The notes under the pieces are model-generated. The model made no database searches. It saw nothing but the letters and a program-made list of their open reading frames with translations, and was not told where the DNA came from. A DNA stretch of 64,000 nt. Source: Phoenix dactylifera (lineage: Eukaryota; Streptophyta; Magnoliopsida; Arecales; Arecaceae). The position numbers and the translations under genes are program-made. The stretch lies in contig NC_052392.1 of assembly GCF_009389715.1 (NCBI RefSeq), positions 29,276,592-29,340,591 on the forward strand. Reading direction: 5' to 3'. Below are positions 28,578 through 38,956 of this stretch, piece by piece. Position 1 is the stretch's first letter, and the number at the start of each line of letters is the position of its first letter.

Positions 28578-29680
28578 TTTCCACATGCACATGCGCATGC
28601 ACCACAACATAGTGACTACTTTACTATTTTTTACTAAAATTATTATAAAATAATATATAATCTTATTCCGTACCAAGTAGTTGGGCTAATATTTATTAGG
28701 AATTTTTTTATTGATACCTTTCTAAATATCAGATTTTGCATAAATATCCTTCCAAATTAATATTTGTATGTATACCCTCGTAAAATTCTATTATTGTACA
28801 AATGCCCCTAATATAATGATTATTCTAACGAAATAAGAAAAATCAAATTTATATTAATTAAAAATAAAAAAAAATTAAAATTACACTATTGTCTCTATCT
28901 TCTTTCGGGATCGTGATCTATTTGCATGTCTACTCATTAAGGGTATTTTAGTCATTTTAATTTGAGCCGTTAATTTTTTAACGTTGTTAGATAGCATGGG
29001 TACATATGCAAAAACAAAAATAAAAAAAAAAAGCTAGAATAGCAAAACAAGTGTTTTACGAGGGTATACATGCAAATATTAATTTTGGAAGAGAATTTAT
29101 GCAAAATTTAATATTTAGAAGGGTATTCATGAAAAAAATCCTATTTATTAATTTAAATTAAAAATATTGTAGATTTTATTTTAAAAAATAAAATTTAAAA
29201 TCAAGATCTTATTGAAGGCTAAATTACGCTAGCTAGTTAGCGAAGTTGAGCCGGTTAAGTTCGCCATTCTTCCTTGATGAAGCATGGGGTGTAATAGTAT
29301 ATTGAGTCCATAATAAGATTGTGAACATGCTCTCAAATCATAAATTGAGTCGGTCTAAAGTTATAAAGATAGATTAAATTTCCGTTTGATCTGGCTTAAT
29401 ATTTTATGTGACCCGAATGTCTATAATAAAGATTCGAAGCCAAACTAACTTAAGAAAATACTTTTGTAATACATGGAGGTAGGTGGTTCATGATTCAGGT
29501 ATTATATATTTCTTATAGCAACATTTTATTTTGATTGATTAAATTATTATTTGATCTAGCTCATTCAAAAATCCCACTCAAATTTTTTTAATAGAAATTC
29601 AAATATGGACTTAACTAATTATTTTTGTAATATGTGGAGATGGGTGCTCCATGATTTGGGTATTAAATATTGCTCATAGT
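28578..29680. repeat. Copy A of a tandem duplication (carries a MITE)
   Basis: It matches 29728-30425 from the TTTCCACATG word near 28578 through to TATTAAATATTGC near 29661. Shared landmarks include TAGTGACTACTTTACTATTTTT, CTAATATTTATTA, AAAATCAAGATCT and CATTGAGTCC-like words. After subtracting the 443-bp MITE plus its 9-bp duplication the unit is about 700 bp. A ~165-bp internal sub-repeat (TAATACATGGAGGTAGGTGG at about 29468 and TAATATGTGGAGATGGGTGC at about 29628) is present too. No gene is visible. Confidence 0.75.
28699..29141. mobile_element. Mutator-type MITE (443 bp) with 9-bp duplication
   Basis: The ends are ~90-bp inverted repeats: the left begins GGAATTTTTTTATTGATACC, and the right, read from its end, GGATTTTTTTCATGAATACC. 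By eye they are about 85 percent identical. It is flanked by TATTTATTA at 28690-28698 and 29142-29150. Long inverted ends and a 9-bp duplication are the signature of the Mutator superfamily. The matching position in copy B (29841-29849) has a single TATTTATTA and no element. Confidence 0.9.
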
Positions 29681-29727
29681 GATTGCAATATGTGGATGGC
29701 AGGTGGGTGCAATGGCATCTTAGGACT

Positions 29728-30425
29728 TTCCACATGGAAATGTACTGTAATATAGTTATCACTTTACTATGTTTCACTAAATTTATTATGAAATAATATA
29801 TTATCTTATTCGGAGAGAAAATATCAACTAGTTGAGCTAATATTTATTAATTTAAATTAAAAATTAAAAATTTGATTTTTAAAAATAAAATCTAAAATCA
29901 AGATCTAGTGGAAGGTTAAACTTGCTAGCTAAGAAGTTCAGTAGGTTAAGTGCATTGTCCTCTTTGGATGGAGCATGGGTTGGAATACTACATTGAGTCC
30001 TTGATAAGGTCACATATTTGGTCAGGGGTGATTAGATTATTATTTAAGGCAGGATTAATTTAGGCAATATGCTCTCGAATCTTAAATTGAGTTGCTCTAA
30101 AATTAGAGAAGATTGATTAAATTTTTGTTTGATCAAACTCAGTATTCAATCTAACCTGAATGTCTATAATAGAGATTCGAACCCAAACTAACTTAACCAA
30201 ATACTTTTGTAATACATTGAGGTAGATGCTTCATGATTCAGGTAATAAATATTTCTCATAGCAATATTGTAGTTTGATTGACTAAATTTTTATTCGGTCT
30301 GGCTCAAATTAAAAGATCCCACTCGAATTTTTATAACAGAGATTCGAATCCGGACTAACTTAACTAATTATTTCCGTAATCCCTGAAGATGGGCGCTCCT
30401 ATTAAATATTACTATAGCAATATTT
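29728..30425. repeat. Copy B of the tandem duplication (empty MITE site)
   Basis: It is the second copy of the unit at 28578-29680, in the same orientation and adjacent. It reads GAGCTAATATTTATTAATTT at 29835-29854, uninterrupted, where copy A has the 443-bp MITE. Divergence from copy A is substantial, with many substitutions and small indels, so the duplication is not recent. Confidence 0.75.
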
Positions 30426-31263
30426 TATTAGTAACGGAGGAGCGTAAGCCATGTTTTGTGGGCCAATAAATGTAGGCCCAATTGGGGGTTTTCAACATTC
30501 TTCTATATAAACAACATTTGTTCATCACTTGAATAATATAATAAATTGATAAAATAAAAGGATATTTTATGAACAAAAAATAGCCCAATGGAATGCTGGG
30601 GGTGTGCGAGGAAGACAAAGCAACTGCCACGTGTCTCAATTGGAGGGTCCCACCAAGGCCTAGCCTGTGAGTTGAACCTGAGTATCATTGGAAGAGATTT
30701 CCATCCAAGATGAAGGGCTGGTGATGCGGGGCCAAACCCTTTGATTCAAGATATATGGTATTTTGTTGATGGTTGTTCAGCCTTTGTGACAAGATATGTT
30801 TACCGACGGGCGAATGGTGCGGTGAATTGAATGTGATGCCGGACAACAGGGAGAGAAAGGGGGAGAGGAGAAATAGAAAAGGAGAGAGAGGAGGGAGGAG
30901 GAGGACGAAGGACTAGGTTTCACACCTAGCCCTGCTCAGAGTTTCACACGCCAAAGCTTGAAGAAAGAGAATTAATTTTTATTTCATTCATAGCATAATT
31001 TTAAACAAATGCATGGACCCATATATATATATATAGGGTCACAAAATAACAAAAATACTCCTACAAAGAAAACAATCCCATAAAAAAGTCCTAAAATGAC
31101 AATATGCAAACAAGCCCCTAAAAAGAAACTAGTCTCACAAAAGGCCCTCAAAATAACGAAATACCAAAATAAGCCCTAAAGGCTGTCAAATAACAAAATA
31201 CCATAATAAGCTCAAATAACATAAAATGATCACTCCCAAAATAGAATCAAGCTAGCTGGAACT

Positions 31264-31399
31264 GTGAGGACCCGTGCGGGCGTGTGTTTAGTCCCACATC
31301 GGTTATTCGCTGGGTCGATCTTGGGTACTTATACAGGATCAAGGAACCCAAATAATAACTTCTGGCTAGCCATTTTGGGTGAGGTCCTGGATTGTTACA
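31264..31399 (+). repeat. 5' LTR of the TRIM
   Basis: The LTR begins one base earlier at 31263. It contains AGTCCCACATCGGTT, a word frequent in plant TRIM LTRs, followed by a TACTTATACAGGATCAAGG segment conserved with the second copy at 11477-11613. Confidence 0.8.
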
Positions 31400-31563
31400 A
31401 ATGGTATCAGAGCAGACCTGGCCCATAACCTATGTGGACTATGGAACACTGCAGCATGAATCTATTGGGGCTGACCACGGGCCAATCGTGGTGTTTGTGA
31501 TTAGATTTGAATAAATTTGATCACTTAACCTGACGAGGACGTCAGGGCTTGAATGGGGGAGTA

Positions 31564-31700
31564 TGTGAGGATCCGTGTGGGCGTGTATTTAGTCTCACAT
31601 CGGTTATTCACTGGGTAGATCTTGGGTACTTATACAGGATCAAGGAACCCAAATAATAACTTCTGGCTAACCATTTTGGGTGAAGTCCTGGGTTGTTACA
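31564..31700 (+). repeat. 3' LTR of the TRIM
   Basis: This is a 137-bp direct repeat of 31263-31399, with mostly C-to-T or G-to-A differences, as expected for decay of methylated DNA. Confidence 0.9.
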
Positions 31701-31790
31701 GGAACATCCTCCTGTGGTGACCGTAGATCCGAGTGACGGGTGACCTGGCACTGTGTCCACACCAGAATGGCTTCGTATGTGGTAGATCAT

Positions 31791-32653
31791 TTAGAAATTT
31801 TTTTTTAATCTTTTGAGGCTTATGTACTCGTAAAGTTTAGAAATATTTTATTTTCTAATTTTTATAGCTGGATTCATATCAAATTCGTGTAATACGCAGT
31901 CTGAGCACAAAGAAAAGAGAAAGAAGAAGAAAGGTTTCGACTCTTAAGCTATTGTTCAGATCATGCCACATGTCTATTTTTAACGCAATGGTGCTTTCTC
32001 ATAACATGCACGGATCTATGTTCAAACGAAGCAGCCCACTTTCTTATGTCATTGCGCATGCATGAATTATGTCTACATGGGCCAAATGTATGGTTATCCG
32101 TGGAAACAAACGGACCAAGAGTTAGTCTTAAAATCAAGATGATAGTAGGGATGTGTATTCTACCATATATAATATAAATTCCCCCAAAAACTGTTCATAG
32201 GTGTGCCCATCCTTCCATATTTTCAAACTTTTGGTTTGTCTCTTTTCATATATGGTCTATGGGGTTGTAAATAGGTCTGAGTTGGACTGAGGCATGCTTG
32301 ACCCGATCTAGCTTAGTTTTATATTTGGGTTGTCATTTTGGACCTGGATCCAATTTATTTGTTGATCGAGTCAAATCAACTCAGCTCCATGAAAGGATTT
32401 GAGACTTGGAGTCCAACTGAGGTCTACTATGACCTGGTCCCAACTCGAGATGTTTATGTTCGAGTTGGATTGAGTCTATAATTTGAGTCAAAATTCTAAT
32501 TATTTTTTATATCTAAATATAATAATAGATAATTAAATATAAAAGTACTAAAAAATAAATAAAATCAAAAAGAGCCAATTTAAACTTAAATTTTCATTCA
32601 AAATAATTTTAATGTTATTAAAGTAATTGATCTTTTTTAGTCTACAATATGAT

Positions 32654-32735
<82 letters not shown>

Positions 32736-33910
32736 ATATACTTAGGAGCATTATAAGTAAGAATCCATCAAAATAAATAATGAAATATGAAAGTTTAATA
32801 TAATTAAGTAGAAAAAGATGAGAGAAAATGTAGTTGTTGAGATGAAAAGGAGGAAATCATTTAAATGAGAATTCATTTAATGAATTGGAAAAGTTATTTA
32901 GAGTAAAGAAGAAGAAAGTTTATATGATTTGAATTTTGGGTTGAGTGAGTGATCTGATCAAAAAGCGGCTAACTTCCTCAACCCACTCAATTCGAAACTC
33001 TTAAAAAAAATAAAGAAAAAGGTTGAAAAATTGGTGAAAATGGGGTTTAAATTCTCTTTTCTTTCATTGATGATTATAAATTGAGATATATAGTTTCTAT
33101 TTATAATTGTAATATCCATCCTTACACATTTCCAGTTGGATTCCTAACATAATTCAAACAAGACTAGAATTTTTGAAAATAGATATGACTAATGAAAATA
33201 AATGTGAAAAGTTAAAATTCTATAAAAGATAGATCTCGACTCTTATATCGGTTTTACTTTCAATCGTCCATTTAATTCATTTCAAATTGAAATATCCGTC
33301 TGATCAAAGTATTTTCCGATAAGAAAATTTTTAATTTGATTGGTCCCTTGGAATCCAAAATATGAAAATTTATGTTATTGTACCGTCTACGTAGTTTTTA
33401 TCTGGCGCATATAAAAAAAAGCCAGTGCTTCTGAAGATAATTCCAATTGCCCACATTGCACGCACAAGACCGAATGCACTAATGTTGAAGTGAGGCATGA
33501 TGTATCTAATTCATGTACAAGACATTCAGTGTAAAATAAAAATAATCAACACAAAGCAACAACATCTTGGCTGATAAGTAAACAAACGAATGTGTTCATG
33601 TATGGTTAATTAAGACTTCCAATCTTAGATTGGGCTTTCTAGATTACATGGCGGAACACTAGACAATTTTTTATATAATTAAATGCAACACAAGTGTTCC
33701 AACCTGTGCATTACTTCTAAGATTGGTGAACTTAAACCACCAAACGAATCAAAATCTCTCACCTAGTTCGACGAAGATCACGTCAGACGACCGGGGTTCC
33801 ATAGATTTAGCTAACCTAGTTCCACCAACCTCACTAACGTTAGTTGATCCTCTCTTGACCCGGCTCTCCTCTTCACAAATCCTACTCCACCACGTACTGC
33901 CTTCACATCA
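31791..33910. other. AT-rich intergenic DNA before the peroxidase
   Basis: No gene is seen. It holds a diverged element of 'GAGTTGGACTGAG / CCAACTCGAG' style at about 32270-32500 and a long TA microsatellite at 32659-32733. Confidence 0.5.
32659..32733. repeat. TA dinucleotide microsatellite (~37 units)
   Basis: An unbroken (TA)n run of about 75 bp, able to form a cruciform and likely to vary in length between individuals. Confidence 0.95.
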
Positions 33911-33920
33911 ACATATATAG
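33911..33920 (+). promoter_or_regulatory. TATA box of the peroxidase gene
   Basis: ACATATATAG lies about 70 bp upstream of the start codon at 33986, so transcription would begin near 33945. Spacing and sequence fit a plant TATA promoter. Confidence 0.6.
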
Positions 33921-33985
33921 GGATGCATGAATAGAAACCTTCACATCATCTCTTGCTATCATCCAAAGAGAGGAGAACTAAGGCA

Positions 33986-36152
33986 ATGGCTTGCAATCTC
34001 TGCTTCTCCAAACCCCTGCATCTCTTCTTAGCTCTTGTTCTAGGGGCTTTCACTACCTTCTTGGAGGCACAGGATCCTTCCCAATTGAGTTTGGACTACT
34101 ACCTGAAGACATGCCCAAATGCTGAGCTGATTGTGAGAAAAGAGATGGAGTGTGCAGTGCAAGCCGACCCCCGCAATGGCGCCGCCATCCTTCGTCTCCA
34201 CTTCCATGATTGTTTTGTTCAGGTATTTAGGACATCTTTGATGGCTAGTAACTAATGATGCCAAAGTAATTGGAGTTGCAGGAGGGACGTGGAATTAATT
34301 ACATGAAATTCCTAAAGCAATAACTCAGTCGTACTTGAGTGGAACTAAATTTTCATTACATTTAGATTGCCCTGTAGGTTGGACGTACTACATGCGAATT
34401 TTTTTTTTTTTTTTGTTGAAGTTTTAAGCTATCAGGAAGCCACAATCAACATAGTTTGAGACGAAAAAAGTATGCACTAAAAACCAGAGTAGATGATACG
34501 TGAGCTTTTTGCATGGTTGCAGGGCTGCGATGGATCGGTGCTGCTGGACGACACAGTCACGCTGATAGGGGAGAAGCAAGCAGAACAGAACGTGAACTCT
34601 CTGAAAGGTTTTGACATTGTCGACAAGATTAAAACCAGACTGGAGGCTGAGTGCCCTGGCGTTGTCTCCTGCGCTGATTTGCTCGCCATAGCAGCAAGAG
34701 ATGCAGTCATTCTGGTAGTCATTTAATTAACCACTGCTTAACTTGGTCACAATATATTTCAGGTTTTAAAAAGGCTCAAGAACCTTGGCAAAATCCAAGC
34801 CACAGATGATAAAAGAGGCTAACTTGTGTTCCGCAGAAAGCCTTCTGAATTGTTTGCTTTTCTTTTTTATGTGGTTCTGAATTGTCTGCATGCATGATGG
34901 CCCTTTAATTTGTTCTCCTCCCATTGTTCTTTCTTTAAACTGGGCAGCTTGGAGGGCCCTACTGGGATGTACCGGTGGGCAGGGAGGATTCCAAGACTGC
35001 TAGCTTGGAACAAGCAAACACAGACATTCCAACTCCTCAGCAGGGCCTGGTCACACTCATCTCCAAGTTCCTGGCGAAAGGTCTCTCAACAACAGACATG
35101 GTGGCCCTTGTAGGTCTGTCCTTTTCTCATCACATCCACTATGAAGACTGTCCTACACTAAGCTATTGATCTACATAGATATCCACAAACCATATATACA
35201 TCAGTAAAAATGTGAACTCATGGAGAATGAATTGATGAACAATCAGAGAATGTAGGAAAGGGAAAAAAAAATCAAGAACCATATCTGGAGGTTCATTAAA
35301 TCAAACCGCAGTTTTACTCCCCTAAAAATTAATGCTTCTCCACATTTATCTCATACAAATTCAAACAATGTCAATAATACATTATATACCAGTAATAATT
35401 TTAATGATAAAATATATTGCAAACTAATTAGAGAGAGTGGTTCTAACCATTCAGAGAAATTGCAAGTGCAAATTTTGAACTTGACACAAACCATATGGCA
35501 AACAATTGAACCAGGAGCCTGCACTCCATATTTTTTTCATCAAATTTTTCTCTTCGTTCTACCACTTTGTCAGTATGTTATAACCATTACCCTTCTGAAA
35601 CACATTTCTTCCTTTGATAATATGCATCGCCAACTTTGTGTTCAAATAATCGACGTGCATGGCCCTTAGCTGACAAATGCATGGCACGAACCTTTATGCG
35701 CTGCTAACGATGGCGTCGAACCAAATGAAACAATTGCAGGTGCCCACACCATCGGCGTGTCTCGCTGCGCCAGCTTCCGGGATAGAATCTATGGAGACTT
35801 CGAGCTGACAGCAAAGTTTGAAGGAACCTCTCAACTATACCTCAGCAAGCTGAAAGAGGTTTGTCCCGAGGACGGAGGAGACGATAACACTTCTCCCATG
35901 GATAGCTTCACCCCCAACCTCTTCGACAACGCCTTCTTCGAGACCCTCCTCAAAGGAACTGGCCTTCTAAACTCCGACCAGGAGATGTATTCAAGCCTGT
36001 TAGGATTCCAAACCTCCAGCCTCGTCGAGCTGTACTGGGCGGACCCTATCGCCTTCTTCACGCATTTCTCTGATTCTATGGTGAAAATGGGTAATATCAC
36101 CAACCCTGAGGGTGGAGAAGTGAGGAAGAGCTGCAGATTTGTGAACAGCTAA
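33986..36152 (+). CDS. Class III secretory peroxidase, complete, four exons
   Basis: Oxidises phenolic and other substrates with hydrogen peroxide, normally in the cell wall or vacuole. Exons are 33986-34222, 34523-34714, 34948-35113 and 35740-36152, the classical three-intron layout of this family, with phases 0, 0 and 1. The product is 335 aa. Residues 1-28 form a signal peptide ([16 protein letters not shown]) and the mature chain starts [11 protein letters not shown]. Distal residues lie in RLHFHDCF (Arg70, His74) and the proximal haem ligand in GAHTIG (His201). The conserved cysteines of the fold are present, including [13 protein letters not shown] [18 protein letters not shown] and the C-terminal CRF. 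The C-terminal [17 protein letters not shown] and [19 protein letters not shown] resemble Arabidopsis PER11, as I recall it. The start at 33986 is preferred over the in-frame 33953 codon because it opens directly into the signal peptide. Confidence 0.96.
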
Positions 36153-36389
36153 GACCTTTGAGCTTGTGTCTGCTATTCCCATACTGTCTGTTTTTTTCTC
36201 TACATACTGTCTGTTTGTGCAATAAGGTTTGTATGAGATTCCAATAAGGAAACAAAGACCTGCCTAGATTGAAAGACAAGTATTTCTTCACTCTAAAATG
36301 ATTCATTTCTTTCAGAAACCCAAATGAACAAAGGGTATTATCAGCTAACATTTGAACTACTAAATCAAACAAAGACTGCTAGCTGCACT

Positions 36390-36590
36390 CTTTTTACTAA
36401 ATCTTAGTCGGACACCGGAACGCTGCTCAGCAGTGAGCAGCCGTCCGATGCATCGACGGTGATGGTGAAATCCTCGTCGAACATCGGCACCACCGTCCCT
36501 GCTCAAAGCTCCGCCAGGTTGCCGCCGGACCTAGCTCTAGCTTGATCTTTTTGTTGTCGGGGAGGCCTCCGTTGATTGTGTACGAACAAA
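36390..36590 (-). pseudogene. Unidentified coding remnant with a frameshift
   Basis: This GC-rich island lies in AT-rich DNA. On the minus strand it reads [18 protein letters not shown], then after a shift of frame near 36495 GTVVPMFDEDFTITVDASDG and on to a TAA at about 36404. Composition and third-base G/C look like real coding sequence. I do not recognise the family. It is probably the 3' end of a dead gene, or an exon moved here. Confidence 0.4.
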
Positions 36591-37320
36591 ATATGAGTCC
36601 AAAGGTAGGGTAATAAAGGGTTTAGCTAATGGAGAAATTGACTCTTTCGGGAACCAGTAACACGTAAACCATGTCAAACCAAGACCGATCAATATCCGAA
36701 CGGAACAGATTCGAACTTCTCCTAGAATAGTTTCTGGTGCAAAATTCAATAATGATGAAAAAGTGTTTTTGGTTGGCGGGGCGGGAAAAGAACCCATTTT
36801 CGCCAATCGGTAAAAAGAAAGTAACAAAAAGTGGCCTTTCCTTTCGAAACATGGGCAAACAAAGCAAAAATGAGCTACTACCACTTGCATAGACCAATCC
36901 TTGACCTCGATCGAATCCCCCAAGCTCACTCGAAAGCCCTTTTTCGCTCTATTCTATAAATGCTTTCGTCTTGGATAAATGCGTATTGAATTGCTTAAGA
37001 ACGCGTATAAGTCGTTCTAACGCGATCTGAGAGGCTTCTATCTGTCCTTGTTGGGCCAGCCGTCTATTACATAATCTAAGTCAGTCCTCCCTGAAAGTTG
37101 AGAGCTATGAAACAAGTCCACGGTGGTTCAAAATTGGAATTGGCACAATATCCCGCCTTCGCTCAATTTGGGTCAATAGTAGATAGAATAAGTAGACAGG
37201 AAAGAGGGAAGCGACGGAAGAGGGAAGGAAGTCAGTTGAATTTGGGCTTTTGTTCTAGTGAGTTGGGTTGTTTTAAAATTGGGTTCAAGTCCGTATTGAA
37301 GAAGACATGGTATTGATGGT
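36591..37320. other. Possible organelle-derived (mitochondrial) insertion
   Basis: The sequence changes to a balanced-composition, repeat-free style with words such as CTTTCGGGAACC, GGCCTTTCCTTTCG and AAAGCCCTTTTTCGC, which remind me of plant mitochondrial non-coding DNA. No organelle gene is recognised. The call rests on style only. Confidence 0.3.
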
Positions 37321-38222
37321 TCAAAAGGTTAGGACAGGTTCAACAGGCAAGTTCAGGTTTTGGCCGAGTCCAATTTGACGGTTTGATACAATGGATTCAA
37401 TTGAACTCGGGTGCTAAACTCATTGAAACATAACATGGTGGATTTTGAGATACAAAAGCGATTTCATGAAGACACGCAATGCCACTTCTACTCCAATAGG
37501 ACTTGGGTTGCATGATTGCAGATCTGTTCCAAGAACTTCTGAATTTGTTTTTGTGAGAGGCATTTGACCTAGTATTTTAAAAACCACAAAGATTCTTGAA
37601 TCCCAAAATGTTCGTCAAGCAAGTTTGCAAGTGAACTCTTGAAGATTTTTACATCTCGATATATTAATTATCTCCGTAAATATCCGACATCAAGATCAAT
37701 CGAGATTTTCTTTAGTTCGCAACTGATATTTTCAAGCCAAAATATCAAAATCTTGATCGAAATGATAAAATCAAAATTAATAAAAATCTCTGGTCATCAA
37801 ATCTCCATAATCAATACATACACCCTAGCCTTGCTGCATGCCAAAACTCCAAAAACCAACAAGAATTCATCCAGAATACTCATGCCCTATATTGATTCTC
37901 CGTTATTTGATGATAAAATTCGTAGGGCAAATGGAGATCTCACCGACAAGAGAATGTCACACGATAATACATGGAAAGCATCTTGTTCATAGAGAATAAA
38001 GAACAATATCTATTGGAATATATTCCCTTTTGTCTTTGTTGAGAGAAGAAACAGAGAAAACAAGTAGAATCAATGACTTTATCCAACTCAACTTCACTAA
38101 ATAAGTGACCACCTCCAGCATGTTCCTATGAATGGAGAGTATTGCTGACCCCCCACTTACAATTCTGGGCAATGAATTCCATGACCCGAAATATGAAAGC
38201 AACCAACGTTCTGATGAACTGT
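37321..38222. other. Intergenic DNA before the copia element
   Basis: Nothing recognisable is present. One plus-strand frame of 117 codons (37639-37992) is AT-rich and lacks motifs; I regard it as chance. Confidence 0.5.
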
Positions 38223-38227
38223 GATGG

Positions 38228-38904
38228 TGTTGGTGCGGTCCTCCTTTATATGGGACCCACCTTATTTGAAATTTAAGAAAAAAAAGAAAGGATGAGATGG
38301 CAGTTTGAAACCACTAGGCTTGGGGAGTGCGGTAATTGTGTGAAAATAGGAAGTTTGGTGGTCTGAAAAAAATAGTGAAAAAAAGTACTATTTTGTCAGA
38401 TAATTGGATGGTTGCTTTTATCCAAATTTGGTTGAAATTTCAGTATGTTGTTTCCGATATTGAAAGCTACAAATTGAACGGTTTGGATTTTTGAAAAGTT
38501 TTCTCTATTGATTATTTCCAGTATCAATACTTAGTAAGATCTATCCTCTATTTTACTGTTTATTATTGAAATCTGCCATATTAGTGAAGAATATTCTTGT
38601 TGTAGAAGTTAAGTGTTAATTTTTGTGCAACTTTTGGTTGAACTAGAGAGAATTTATTGTAATCCCATTATTCTAAATAGTATAAGTTTTTGACTGGACT
38701 AAGTCCCATAATTTTTTTCTTCACATCGAATGATTTTTACGTTAAAAAAATTATATTGCTTCTTGGATTGTTTGATTATTTTGCTTTTTAATTGCTTGAG
38801 TAGATTGTAGAGATTATTGTTGCTTGGTGAGTGACATCCAATTTAATCACATAGAGGAAAAAAAAGTTTGCGGCATCATTATATCTTGATTGCATTTTTT
38901 AACA
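38228..38904 (+). repeat. 5' LTR of the copia element
   Basis: 677 bp, starting TGTTGGTGCGGTCCTCC and ending TTTTTTAACA just before the primer binding site. Landmarks shared with the 3' LTR include CACCTTATTTGAAATT, GTTTGGTGGTCTG and TTTTTTTCTTCACATCGAA. Confidence 0.9.
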
Positions 38905-38907
38905 AAG

Positions 38908-38919
38908 TGATATCAGAGC
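38908..38919 (+). other. Primer binding site of the copia element
   Basis: TGATATCAGAGC matches the initiator tRNA-Met type site TGGTATCAGAGC with one change, three bases after the LTR end. Confidence 0.75.
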
Positions 38920-38956
38920 AGGTTGCTAATAGTTGAAATTTTCTTGTGTTGATTAA

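Larger units (their letters stand above)
31263..31700 (+). mobile_element. Complete TRIM retrotransposon (438 bp)
   Basis: Two 137-bp direct LTRs (31263-31399 and 31564-31700) begin TGTGAGGA and end TTGTTACA and differ at about nine positions (about 93 percent identity, counted by eye). The primer binding site TGGTATCAGAGC lies at 31402-31413 and a polypurine tract GAATGGGGGAGTA at 31551-31563. GGAAC flanks both sides (31258-31262 and 31701-31705). The internal part is only 164 bp and codes for nothing, the definition of a terminal-repeat retrotransposon in miniature. It depends on proteins of another element to move. Confidence 0.96.
30840..31790 (-). mobile_element. Possible degenerate LTR, host of the TRIM
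   Basis: Read on the minus strand there is a TATA-like run TATATATATATATGGGTC near 31035-31018 and then a transcribed-leader-like part, including a pyrimidine-rich CTCCTCCTCCCTCC stretch, ending near CTGTTGTCCGG at 30840. The layout resembles an LTR, and the TRIM at 31263-31700 is inserted in it. No TG/CA ends or duplication were secured. Confidence 0.3.

Noticed and set aside
32548..32751. Open frame of alternating Ile/Tyr codons
   Set aside because: It is a translation of the TA microsatellite.
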